This document shows positions 12,725 to 25,400 of a stretch of DNA of 64,000 bases, in pieces. The first letter of the stretch is position 1, and each line of letters opens with the position of its first letter. Below the pieces are notes generated by a model that made no database searches, was not told the origin of the DNA, and was given only the letters and a program-made list of their open reading frames with translations. Origin of the DNA: Plazaster borealis (lineage: Eukaryota > Echinodermata > Asteroidea > Forcipulatida > Labidiasteridae); NCBI GenBank assembly GCA_021014325.1, contig CM037472.1:744001-808000 (forward strand), read 5' to 3'. A program made the position numbers and the translations under genes.

Positions 12725-14167
12725 CTTACCACTTAGCTTGTATGATGTAAAAATTGAGCTAAAGAAAAGGGTTGTACTCTGCAATGTGATAGAAATGGAA
12801 TAAAGATTGGAATAAAGTCACAGTACTGGCCTACACGTACATGTAGTAGGTCTACCAGTATATTGAACGGAAAAAAACCTGAAATCAATCTTTTCTACCT
12901 TGAAGAGTCTTGTTCTTCTCTCAGCTAAAAATTTATGTCACAAGAACTTCATAGCCTTTTTCCCGAATAACAAGATTTCTCAAACCCTCATATTATATTT
13001 ATTTATGTTTGTGGCTCAAAATATTTAAACTAAAGAGAGGAAAGTCTAATACACCAACCTTTTGGTTCGTTTTTGAAAGGGCAAGGGCACCAAGGTGTTT
13101 CCTCCTTGGTAAATTTCAAGGGGCACCAAGGCAATGACCAGGGGCAATGGAGGCAATTGCCTCTGTGAAGCATCGGGCCTGAACTGTTCTAGTCAATATT
13201 TCTGCAGCTACCTTCGGTGTACTTGGGATAATTATAACCCGGAGTGACATGATCAAGAGCTATAATTATCACAGCTACCTTTAGTGTACATGTAGGTCAA
13301 AGTAGAGAATTATGGAATATGTGGCGAGAAAATATGAAGACTATCAAGCTGCGTAGTGGTTTGTTGCCATGGTGGTTGTAAAAATGTTGGGTTCAAACTT
13401 TAAAACCATCCCAACTATAGTTGGGACCGGTATCAACTCGGTCCCAACTTGAGTGTTACAGTTGGGACGGCCTAACTAGCTGGGATTGCCTGACGCCCAA
13501 TAGTGATACCATATAGGTAACCGCATTGATCAGTGGGCCTCTCAAGTAATATTCCATCCTCTCAAGTTTCTCTCTGGTTATACGGTAATTATCATGGCAA
13601 AATTTGATAAAAAACATGGATAGGAGTCCATGAAAAAACCCTGAGAAGAATCAATTTGTAATACATGCAACTGAATTAATACGCTTGCTACCTGCCAACA
13701 GTCTAGTGTTACAATGTGCAAAGACCTGCTGGTCCCGATCCCCTCCACAGTGAAAAACCTCAAGATCCAAGCTACAGTTGGGCCATCCCAATGAGGAAAT
13801 CCCAACTGTAACACTCAAGTTAGGACCAGTCCTAGCACTGGCAGGACGTCAGCCTCTGTAAAGGCCTGAAATTTCATCTTTGAGAGGGCTAGACCATTTT
13901 CATTTTGGAAAATCTTAACATTTTTTAAGTCCATGGACCATGGGAAACTTTTAAAGGGCCAAGACCTGGAGCAACAGAGGCCTTGGCCTCCAGGCGTCTG
14001 TGTAGTTCCAGGCCTGCGTTGTATGCAATGGAGAAGTCCACTGGGGCTAGGACCAGTCCCAACTGCAACTAAACTAGGCATATTTTAGGCTATAGATAGT
14101 TCTATAGTTGGGATGGAACAAAAAATGAAAAGCCATGAGGTAAAATTACAAATGCACATCACTGTAT

Positions 14168-14256
14168 AGTTGCGATAATCATAACCCTCCATCCTCCCGA
14201 CGGTCGCAGACCAAAGGCGACTGTCCGGAGGATGGAGGATTACGATTATCGCAACT
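14168..14256. repeat. Long hairpin (40-base arms)
   Basis: The left arm starts AGTTGCGATAATCATAACCC and the right arm is its complement with about four mismatches, ending TTATCGCAACT. The loop is about nine bases. It lies inside a larger region of inverted repeats built from the words AGTTGGGA and TCCCAACT. Confidence 0.8.
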
Positions 14257-16431
14257 AATCTGATCACTGTATATAAGTTTGATAACTTGTGCTGTGCAGA
14301 CATGACAGAAGACTAAGACTGAAGTTATCTAACTCCAAAATGGAGTCATTGCATTTATTTGGAGACTGGGTGGGACAGGAAGGAAGTAGTACCATATACA
14401 AGTTACAATAAGATCTGAATACTTGTTTTATAAGTTATAATTTATACAATTCATGAAATTATGCAAACTTTCAATAAACAAACTCAGTGAAAAAAGTATT
14501 TCCGAAGTTACATTGGCTTGGTTCAATTCATAAAACAATTCAACATTATCAGTCCAACGCAATAAAGCTCTTTTAGTTTAACCACGCTTACCGTTTTTCC
14601 TCAAGCTGTGAATTGCGTTTTTCACTTCCTTGTACACAACAAATAAATGATACAGTTTTTTAGTTCGTTTTTTAGTGTTTGTTGTTACTGTGTAGCGTTG
14701 GTATAGCATAAGCATGTGTGTGTGTATATCCGGGAAGTCAGGTACCACTTCCTCTTTCAATGTCTGGTCAATGTCGTCCACGTTCAACTATTGCACGTCT
14801 TGGAGACTAGGTACCAGACAAAATGTTAAAAGGGGGCGGGGCATGCCCAATTGTACTGGGGTAGAAAGGGGTTGCGTTGCGTCCATTTCATTGGACATAA
14901 TGGTAGATAATCGAAAGGGAATAGTAAGCCTTGCTTGAAGAATAAGTACTTTAAAGTGACTCTGCGAAGGAAATACTGTTAAGAGCTGAAATAATGTTTA
15001 TTTTTATTCATGAATTATGGAATCAAACATTTCCTGAACCTGAGAATGTGTGGATGGGGCCGGCCCTGGTGGATTTCGGATGGATTGTTGGTGGCATGCA
15101 TTGGGTGGATGGGTGGATTATTTGGGAATTTTGTGTGGATCACAGTGGAACACACCCTGTCCTAACTAACAATAATCACACAATCAACAATTAATAAAGA
15201 CACATGAGATTGGTTTTACCCTTCCTCCATGGTTTGACCACTTCGGTCGGCGGTCACCTGATGAAGAAGTAAGATTTATTCTCACCAAATCTTTCAAAGT
15301 ACAGTACACATACACGTACGTCCGTACACATGTACACAACAACAGTGTTTAGCATTGCCCAAAGTTTAACCAATCAAATATCAGTAGGTGACTTTAGACC
15401 CGCCCACTTAAACAATGCATCATACAGTTGAAACTAATATTAAAACTTGTAGTTAGTGATCCTCGTTTCAAGGGCGGGGCCGTCCGATGCAAGAATCCGA
15501 GGCAACAGAGCCTAAAGATGAACTTGAACGTGCAATTGCTGCAACCACTGGCTGCAACTTTTTAGTATTTCTTGATAATAAAACCATCTTTTTATGTTGA
15601 GTAATAGTATTTTTAAATCTTTGATTTTTAATTTACTTCTTTGTTTTTATTATATTTCTTCATTCGGTGCAATTGGGCGCCGTGTAGTCCCCCTTCCCAA
15701 TCCTCCTAGCTGTCTTGAAATCCATTACGTATCTGTGGAAGCCTGTCCCAGTAAAAGGTTGTAATCGGTGACTGTTGACAGACGGAGGTAATGAACATTG
15801 GATTATCAATCCTCTGCTCTCAATATTGGACCATTAGCCTGTCCGGCCCGGGGGATAATCTCTCCGTCCTGCCACTTCTCCCTGGACAGCCGTTTTTAAA
15901 ACAAATATGGGCGTCACCCGACTGGTTTTCTGAGACTGTCAGCTCAATGCTACAAAATGGTGAGATCTTTCTCAATATGGTCAGTAAATGGTCTAACTAT
16001 TATCGAGATTTGACCCTCACCTTTATCTCCCTCTAGGCATATTTGAATGTTTTGTGCTTTTTAGTTTGTTTTTTTTTGCCGGTGTGGCAGGCCTCGCCTT
16101 TTGAATCCATCCACCCACCTTGGATCATTATCATACGTCATCATGATGAGCGAATCCATCAGCAGATCCTCTGCCGCGGGTATCCAGCTGCAACGCGCAC
16201 AAAAGAAATCAATGATGCATGATTACCTGCTGCAAGAATTCAATGTAAAAAAAAGTGCATTAGACCAAATCATCATAACGCTGACACACGCAGGTTCTTA
16301 CCATACAACAAATACAATGAACGAACATTCCATCAAACCGTTAGCCTTCACTGATTTCTACTAGGCCTACTGTGAATAAAGAAGGACAACTGGAAAAATA
16401 AATAAACTCAAAACTAGTGAATTGTGTCATT

Positions 16432-16531
16432 CTGTGGAAGCAGTATTTAGCGGCTCCTTTCGGCTAACCAAACATGTAGATTTCTAAAGGTGCACGCTTC
16501 GATATTCCTGCAGTTGGCCGGTTGTTTGTAA
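16432..16531 (+). other. Candidate non-coding first exon of the gene at 17948
   Basis: A strong splice donor (GTAAAG then GTAAGTCC) at 16532 follows unique sequence. The next suitable acceptor (TTTCCACAG) at 17893 opens the exon that contains the start codon. The 5' limit is not visible. Confidence 0.4.
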
Positions 16532-16759
16532 AGGTAAGTCCTTGTATTTCCGACACATAATTATCGGTGAAGGTGTGTCTACTCTATGGCCTGCAAATTG
16601 CTCTATGCATGGAGGTACAGCACAGGCACAGTACAAAATCTGACCAAACAAAAAACAAATAAAGAAAGAAAATTTAACAAGACGCGAAAATTAGTAACAC
16701 TAACAATTATTTAAAACAAATCGTTTTGTTTTAGTTTTTGCATAAACTTGAATTACAAA

Positions 16760-16911
16760 TAGACCCAGTGCAGTAGTTTTGCGCTGTACAGTGTACTCCT
16801 TTAAATTTTGTTGACATCTTCACTCTTCAGTCAGTCGTACACAGTACGACCGAAGATGTCAAAAAAACAAATTAAAGGAGTACAGTGCGTGCCCAAGTAA
16901 TACTGGGTCTA
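16760..16911. mobile_element. Fold-back MITE with TAGACCCAGT ends
   Basis: The element begins TAGACCCAGTGCAG and ends ATACTGGGTCTA, flanked by TA. Inside, GTACTCCTTTAAATTT and its complement, and GACATCTTC and its complement, make a long stem. A related fragment occurs at 29270-29352. Confidence 0.75.
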
Positions 16912-17947
16912 AATTTAAACAAATTAATATTAGTTTAATGTTGTGTTGATCTTGAAATTGAATTTTGTTAAGACTTAATAAAAATATACAATTACAAAAT
17001 GTTTTTAAAAAAGATTAAAATAAAATATGACAAATTTGTCTCAGTTTCTCACTACTTATTTGAGTATTAATGTTTAAAACAAGATTTTCAAAGCAAACTG
17101 ATTGATCATGTTGATTTTTTGATCATAATATAGTGATCGACAGGGTGTTATCTATTTTGTTTTGTTCTTGACTGTGTTGTGAGTTTTATCTACACTTTGT
17201 TGTCATGCCTGTAATCTGATCATGGTACAGATTACTGGACTTTAGTCATAATTGACTGTCAGGGTAGTTTGAGTTAATTAATAAACTAGATTTTCATATC
17301 TAACTTGTTATCATATTTAACTAGTGCAATGTTTATAATTAATGGTGTGAGTGATGCTCAATACAAAACTATGGTGTGTTTAGCAGATTTGGTAACCAAG
17401 GTAATTAACCAGTATCTGGAAATGGTGTCTAAATTTGCTTGAAGTTTAAAAACAGGGTCCAATTTGTTCGTTACCAACCCTTCTCACTACAAAGGTGTGT
17501 GTGTGTAGTGTCATTTTGATAGGTCTTCTCTGATTAATTGAATGATAGTTTAATGATGATGTCACTTTTTCTTGAAATACAAACCAGTTTGGTTATTTCA
17601 AACAACTCTGTGCTTTAGTTTACAAAAGTGTTACACATTTTGGTGTACTTCAGCAAGATTCAATGTATAAATGTACCCATATTAGCCCATCTACTTGTTG
17701 GAAGGTTTCAAGTTCTAAGAATAACACAACTAGCTCAAACTGTAACATACTTTAAATATTGAAAATTATTACATTAATTAGTCCCCTCCAAAGGATTGTT
17801 TTTTTTTATTGTTTTCGTAAAGTGTTGCAGATTGAGTTCATGGAATAAGAAATGTTTGGAATTCAATCAGATTTATTTTTGCAATTTCCACAGGTCCAGA
17901 GTATGATCTGCTTGATGGGATATTAAATCTGTGAACTTGCCAGCAGT

Positions 17948-20900
17948 ATGGGCGGCTCCCATTCTAGGTCAGAAGACCTGAGAAAGAGGACGTTTATGAA
18001 CTCTGCCCACTTCATTGATTCCCTTCATGAGGTAGGAATCCGTATGATTACACTTAATCTGGTTCCTTGTATTCACAATGACTTTAATAAGTCTAAATCA
18101 CATTTCATTAAAAGGAACCATATCACCTTCCATCCATCCCACTGTCACAGTTGTATACCACATAATTGAGTTAGATGATCAGATTGTAAAAGCAAAGTGC
18201 AGGCCTAATACTTAATTCTTGGGAAAAACACCTCAATGAGGGAAACTTCTACTGCAACATTTCAAGGGGCATCAAGGCAATGACTAGGGGCATGGAGGCA
18301 TCAGGTTTGATAAAGTGTCAGGCCTCCTGAAAGTGTCTGTATTGTGAAGGATCCATTTTTAGGTCAATAATCAAATTTTAAAAAAATGTTTTTAAGAAGG
18401 GATATTGTAAGAGATTTGCATTATTCTTCTTCTTGAGAGAATTTAAGATTCAGTACAAAAATAGACAATGACAATCAAAATACTGTGACTAAACATATGT
18501 GCCCTTGTACTAGATCTTTGGTTAGCAGTTTTAAGCATGCTGTTGTCCAGTATTTGATTGGATCTCAAGTCAGTAAAAAATATTAAAAGATTGTTTTAAT
18601 GGATGAAGTGCAAACTGTTTTGTACTTGAACATTCTTCAACCTTCACTGAAATTGTTCTACAAGTTTCTACATGTATAATAATTATTAGCCTAATATTAA
18701 GATCTCTGTAAATGTCACGTTACATAGGTATAATCCTGCTGTGCAATGTTACTCAATGAAATGGCTGTATCATGCCTCTAAGATTGTTCAGTCCAATCTC
18801 TCAGCACAATAAACTGATACTAAACTGTTGTGCTTAGGCTTCATCCAACACATGTAGATGTCAGTGTTCTCCCTTAACAGTGGTCCGCTGGCCAAATGCC
18901 AGTTAAAACAACTGAGGACCAGTCAAAATTCTCTCCAAGTAGTCTGGCTGGCTGGCTTCAGTTTTGAAAAACATATAGAGATGAGTTTTAAAATAGAGCG
19001 ATTTAATATGAAATATGTACAGGTGAAAAAGCTGGTGGACTAGTGAAATGAAAAGCTAACTGATCCTGCTGGCAAGTCACTGAAAAAAGGCTAACCCTGG
19101 ATGTCATAACACTATGGCTGGAGTTTATTTTTTTAACTTTCAGTGATTGGTGTATCACAGTCTACATTTCCTTTATTCATCAGTTTGCAATGGTAAAAAC
19201 TTTATGATTCAGCAATCTGTTGAATTTTGATCTTGACGTGTCCTCACAGATGCTTCAAGTACAAAGTACAAATATCATACATGATTTCCTTTGAAAAGTT
19301 GACATGTTGCTGACTGATCAATTTGAGAGCGGTCAGCCTTGAACTTTTTTTTTCTTGTAGGAGTGGTGCAACTTGGTTTTGCCTGCAGTGTAGATTACTT
19401 TATTGTGATCCTGCATACAGCTTTGCCTTTAAAATAATGTACCGTTTCATAAGAATGCATTCTACTTTTTTTCTAAAACATAAATGGCTACATTTACACA
19501 AAAATGATGCCATTTACTGATGATTGGTTTTAAAAAATCCCTTTAAATTCATCCGGCTCAGTGATTCAACAATACTTTCCTTTAACGTTTTATAATGATG
19601 ATGTTATGAAGCATATTGTAAAGCTACACACTGTACACACACAAATCAGATGGAAGGATGTAACTGACAAGCTGAAATACTGAAAGGGTACTTGTTATGA
19701 CACAAAAGTCCTGATCTGTAACTCGTACAGGTCACTTAATTTCATCTATACCCTCAGTGGTTCGTGACACAGAGAATGGGTGGTGATCATTCCTTTGGAT
19801 GGCCATTGGACAATGGTTTTCACAAGCAGTCAGTTCCCTTGAGAAGAGTAAGAACAGAATAGCAAAGTAGCCCAGGCACCACTTCAAGGTTCACTCTTCA
19901 AAATACTGTCAGAAACTTAACCAAGTATGAAATACAATTAATTTAGGAGATATGATCTGACTGGGTTTTTATAGAATTTGAGTGTCCAGTATCAATGTGC
20001 AGGGAACCATGAGAGTGAATTGTGCCCACGCTTTTGAATGTATTCCGATCTTTCTCCATATGGTACACTTAACAGCAATTTCTACAGAAGCCCCAGACGT
20101 CATTACTCAACTTCAACTATCCCACAATCATATTCCATGAACCATAATCCAATAAAAATGTATTATTGAATGAATCTGATTGAAGTAAATTTCTGACTTT
20201 ACTTGTGTAGATTTAGGAAAAGTCAACTGCTGAGCGAAACCTCAAGATCATGCATCTTGATGCATGCATATCATGCATTAAGGGTTACTATGCGCATGGT
20301 AACAGTGTTTGTGTGCAAGTATTAACACTGAATTAACTTGTCATTTATATTGTGTCTTTTGATGTAAGGTCCCTGGTTACTTCACAAGAACTCAGGATGT
20401 TACAGATTTCCTTGGGGAGGATTTCCCATCTGAGAGGAGGACAGAGATGTCTTACACAGGTCCTCCATCTCACCTGAGTGTCTCCAGAGATGTCCATCCA
20501 TTCCTAGATCGATTTGGACCTGATTATCAACCATCAGAAAGATACGTGGATCGAAGCCAAGTAAATGAAGATGTGCCGTCAAGTTTATTACCATCTGCAG
20601 AAACGGCGGAAGATTATCGAGATATTGAGGTTCGGGAAACGATGGCTACCCTTAAAGAACAGGTTAAAGAGGCTCTGGCCAAAAAGAGGGACATCCAAGT
20701 AGAGACTGTGACGTCAGGACCCCCTGAGCATACACCCCAAACTGAATTGCCAACAGATGAGAAGAACACCTTAGAATTTTTAGACTCAATTATCAATGAG
20801 AGTATGGATTTGGACCTTGGTGGCGATAGTCCTGAGGTTGAGTCTGATTCAGAAGCTAATTGGATTATGAGAGATAAAAGCAAGACACCTTTACCTGGAC

Positions 20901-21640
20901 TCATGCACAGCACTGTACCAGATTTACAAATAAGCCCATCAGAGCCGGCATCAAAACCTTCTAGTGGGTTCTTCCGCAATAGTATGTACCTTCCAGACAC
21001 TGATCCTACCCACTCAGCAGGTAGGAGTAAACCTCCTCCACCACCAACTAAACCCAAACCAACCAATCGACACTCAAGGCACATTCCAGATGAGACTGTA
21101 TTAGGAAATAACATCGATGTACGATATGTGTCATCTCCACCACCATTGTTACCAATTGGACCAGTTAAATCCATAGACATCCTCAGTGCCATAGACACAA
21201 CAGACAGTAAAAACAGTAGTAATGCCAGTACTGAAGACATGGGAATAGTCGTTGATGATGTCACAAGTGATGAAGGTAGTAGAAATGGTGAGATGGGCAA
21301 CATATATGATACCAAATCGCGTGTGAAGGGTGTCCGTGCTTTAGTTAGTATGTACTCTGAGGAAGGGGATTCCCCAACGGAACTCCATTCAAGTTATGAC
21401 TTCTCGCCCAATGAAAGCTTAGTGGGTTTGCAGTATCCTGAACGAGACTACATGTTTGGTAACAATAACAACAGTAATTCAGCAAGATTCTTTGGTGAGA
21501 AGGACAGTAAGACAGACAGATCTACTACGTATGGAACATTGTCATCTGAAGATTCAGCATTAGGAGATGGTAGGGAGGTAGTGGATGATGCCGTTCTTGG
21601 AGTCATACATTCTGAGCTTGAAAAGCTTAGAATAAATTGA
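17948..21640 (+). CDS. Predicted N-myristoylated, Ser/Pro/Asp-rich protein of unknown function
   Basis: Two coding exons, 17948-18031 (28 codons) and 20369-21640, joined GAG|GTC across a GT-AG intron, give 451 aa. The N-terminus MGGSHSRSEDLRKR fits the N-myristoylation pattern (Gly2, Ser at position 6 of the pre-protein, then basic residues), suggesting membrane attachment. The second exon starts VPGYFTRTQDVTDFLGED. The body is low-complexity and acidic, with a short helical segment near residues 115-135 (ETMATLKEQVKEALAKKRD) and a proline run (KPPPPPTKPKP) that could bind SH3 or WW domains. It ends in another short helix, VIHSELEKLRIN. A non-coding 5' exon probably precedes it (acceptor at 17893, UTR 17894-17947). 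I do not recognise the family. Coding status is supported by the in-frame splice and the long open frame. Confidence 0.8.
18858..19095. repeat. Dispersed repeat shared with 58270-58555
   Basis: Shared wording includes GGCCAAATGCCAGTTAAAAC and AATTCTCTCCAAGTAGTC, followed by AGTGAAAAGCT-type motifs. It is present once in this intron and once, with a tandem expansion, at 58270-58555. Confidence 0.7.
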
Positions 21641-22194
21641 ATTGTAACATTCCATTAAAACATTATTCATTAATAGTAAGTTTTAAGCTAAGTGTAAGTT
21701 TAGCGGGTATTCAGATATTTTATCACAATATTTACTAGTTATTAACAGAAATAAGGAAATATTTTTTTTAAATTGAAGTATTTTATTTTATTCATGAGCA
21801 TGTTTAAAAAAAACTAAAGTCATGATGCACTTTAAAGAGATGGTAAAAAAGTTATATTTGTCACGAACATTTTTCACAGAGTTGATAAAGTTGCAGTCCC
21901 AGCCAAGTTGAACCTAAAGAAAAATTCAATATTGGTTTCATTTTTACAACACTGAAACCACTACACACTGATTATTTATGAGCATTTTTATAACAGTTTG
22001 TAATATTATCATTTTACACCAGCAAAGTGGCATACAGCATTATATTCAATGGCAGTGTCAAAAGTATAGGAAACAAAATGCAGTCCTTTTCCCAAATTGT
22101 TGAAATTAGTTTTTGTAATTTCTATTTAAGCTGTTGTCGATCAGCATGAAAAAGCCTGCCTGGCTCACACAAAGGTGAGGTAAATTCTTAGTAG

Positions 22195-22409
22195 TTAAAG
22201 GGGCCGTGTCGTCATGATCAAAGCAGGCCTGTGGCTCTACATGGAATTATGAACTCTCACCCGGTTACTGCATGCGCACCACCTCCCTGCATATTATTAT
22301 CAAATCTATGAAGAGCGTGCATGCGCGCCGTGTGCAGTAACCGGATGAGAGTTCATAGTTCCATGTACAGACCAGGCTTGATTTGATCATGACGACACAG
22401 CCCCTTTAA
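22195..22409. mobile_element. TTAA-flanked MITE, family D, with about 85-bp inverted arms
   Basis: It begins TTAAAGGGGCCGTGTCGTCA and ends with the complement (TGACGACACAGCCCCTTTAA). The arms extend through ATGGAATTATGAACTCTC and CGGTTACTGCATGCGC. A second, 3'-truncated copy is at 36433-36574. TTAA flanks again suggest a piggyBac-type mobiliser. Confidence 0.8.
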
Positions 22410-25400
22410 ACATGTTATGTCATGTCTGAAATAGACACTTACATACGTATAGTTTTTGGTTTGTATTTTCTAAACATTTTTACCACAGTATTTTGGCCTC
22501 ATTTTTTCTTTTTATGAACTTATCATTCATTTGTTTATATTTCCTATATTCCAATTTGCATTCAAAGCACAGGTCAAGTTTTTTACCTCTTTTGTTTACA
22601 CAAAACTCACAAACGTTTTTGTCAATGAGGTTTAACATTTAATTATTTATAATTTACCTGTTGTTCATATAGAACAAGATTTGTATTTACTGTTTTGATA
22701 CTTTATTTGTGACTAGATGGTGTTGATAGGTTTCAGGTGTGCTAAGTTCTTCCACAAAGTAAAGCAGAAAACAGTAAAAATGTGTTAAGGGAACAAGTTT
22801 TGAAGTCTTTGTATTTGTTACAGTACATTTATACAATCTTCTTTTCTGTATAACAGGCACAAAACAAATTCTTTTGTTTTGAAGTGTAAACAACTGAAAT
22901 CTGGTACTTTAACAAAGTTGTTGTCATAAGAAAAACTTGAAACCTAGTAACTGTAGTGGAGTAACATTTGATCAACCTTGGAATGGGAGGCAACGAAGAG
23001 AATACACCTTCCATTATTGCATACATGTACGCATTTACCTAACACCATGATCAACAGGATCAAGTAAATTCCAGCTTAGCTGATTGTGTACCTTTAGGCT
23101 TCACTTGACCTATCCCATATTTAGTTGGTCATTATTGTAGACTTATCCAATGAGATTATTTTACATTTAAGTAGGTAGAAACAGAGATTTTTCTTTTCAC
23201 TTATTTGGGAATAAGTATCAATAGGAACTGAGCAGATTTCCTGTTTTATTGTACTACATATTCTAACATTCAAAGGCCATTCCGAATTATGAACTGCATC
23301 TAAAGGATGCCCATAGCAGCACCCTTCGCAATTCAGACCAAAGATAATTGAGCGCCAAAGGGGCAAGAACTTGGGCAGATGTGAAATGCTCACTGGATAC
23401 CATTTCAGCAAGCAACAATAGATCAGTGCAGACAATAACCATTGCTATCAATGATATAACAAAACATTTGCTTGCTGAAATGGCGCCCATGTGTATTTCA
23501 TGTTTCAACAATAGATTGAGCATTTTGCACTCTACAATCTTTGATTCGGACATTACTGTATTCATTTGTACTGTATAGTCTGGTGGTCAATCCCTTATGT
23601 TAGACTCTACCTCTGCTAATGAGATCCTCATAAGCTGCTATAACCAGCCGATGTACTCAACTAACCTGTATACCTCATTATAATTAATATTCTATAACCC
23701 GATAAACTGTCTCTTGGAACAAAAGAATTACGTTGCATTTAACTCTACCCACTGATGTTTACTAATCAGCTACAAGTGTAGATTGAATGCACACTTGATG
23801 TCAGTTTGTTGGTTGTGTGTGCAGTTCATTATCTTCACCACAGTGAAATATACTTAATTTTATGGAGCCACGTCATATTGCTATGCCTTGACCTACCATG
23901 GGCATATTGGTGTGTTTAATTTACACAAACTAAAGGGGCTAGGATTTTGCAGGTACATGTAGGATGCGAGCATTTATTCAGTTTTAGTATCCTACTCAAA
24001 TTGTTGATAATTGATGTATTATCATGGCCATGTAACTGTTTTGTCTTTTGCTCTGGTGTGCTACATGTGTATTCCGTACAGTAATTGGGTAATGACCGCT
24101 ACAGTGTGCCAGTATTCATGCTTTGTGTATGTGTTTTTATTTCATTATATTGAAGAAGAAAACGAAAAATGTGGCTGGGAAATTAAACTTCCGTTTGTTA
24201 ATGTGATGTCGTTTGTTGTAAATCTGTTGAATAATGCTGTGCTGGGCTTGCAACAGGTGAATTGTGAAGCAAGGACGAAGTGGCTTGCGTTAGTATCAAT
24301 GATGGGGAAAGGTCAAACGTGTATTCAGAAGTAGACAAATCAGAAATCAGGTCACATCAAATTTGAGGTAATTATTCATTCCAATTGTATTCTTCGTTGG
24401 ATAGTTGTTTTATGCATGGCTGTCATTATTGTCCAGTAGCTGATTCTCTTTCCAAACTGATTCTATAGGCACAGTGTACATTAAATATCAGAAATTTGTA
24501 CAAGGGAAGGTTGTTAAATATTAAACACATCAGTTCATTATTAGATGAAGTGTAAAGGTCTTTTCGCACAGGAAATTTGTACAGGCAACTTGGAGGCAAC
24601 CATTGCAAACTGTATGCTAATTTTTTTTAAAGTGTCTAATCATTCACAACAAAATGATGCAAACTGAGATGTGAATGTTTGTTCTTATTAGAGATTGCCT
24701 GCAACTGTTAAGTTACCTCATGTGACATGATCCTAAGATTCCTTGTCATTATAAACACAGTTAAATAAGCACCACACTTTTTCGGTTGTCTTTGTTCAAT
24801 TCAAGTTGTCTTTTTCATGCCATTTTTTAAATTATAAAATCCCAAACAGAAACCAATGTAGACATTCATAGACTAGCCAATGGAAACAACAGCAATTTTA
24901 TATCACTTTATTATTTTGGGATTCAATTTTTAAAATGTCTAAATGTCAGATCTGATCTAGTTATTGTTACCCAAATATTCATTAGATTTAACATAACTGT
25001 ATCAAATCCCTTATTTCCCACCAAACCAGCCGCTCGTGTTTTTCAAGTACATTGTAGCATGACTCAAGCATTGCTGGCTGTACCCAAACAGTGTGCACGC
25101 TTAAAAGTCTTCTTTATGCTTTGTTTAATGTCCCGATGCATTCTGTATTGTGAAATATTTTGACTATTATACTAGTTATGGAGTATTGATAAATGGTCGT
25201 CTAAATACAATGCAGACTCTTTTTTGCAGATTCAATTGTCTGTTTATGGCTAGATGAATTGGCAAAATTGATGTTTACTTTAAAAGTTTCTCAAATGTTT
25301 ATGAGGTATTTCACAATCAAAGAAATGGTTTACGTTCAGGAATGTTGTTCCGAATTCAATCAGTCGCTTGTTCCAAAGAATTCATTCATACTAAAGTAAC

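Larger units (their letters stand above)
12725..17893. other. Divergent promoter region between APMAP and the myristoylated-protein gene
   Basis: No coding exon is supported. A possible APMAP 5' UTR exon ends with a donor at 14592/14591 (AACG then GTAAGC on the minus strand). GC-box-like GGGCGGGG motifs occur near 14834 and 15472, and CCAAT near 15371. This makes a head-to-head promoter zone plausible. The rest is repeats: inverted GTCCCAACTTGAG-type sequence at 13405-14060, a hairpin at 14168-14256, and a MITE at 16760-16911. Confidence 0.5.

Noticed and set aside
16101..16364. 87-codon open frame upstream of the myristoylated-protein gene
   Set aside because: No homology that I recognise and no supported splice. 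It lies in the putative promoter zone.
24011..24334. 107-codon open frame
   Set aside because: Hydrophobic and AT-driven, with no splice partners or recognisable domain. It probably lies in a 3' UTR or intergenic sequence.
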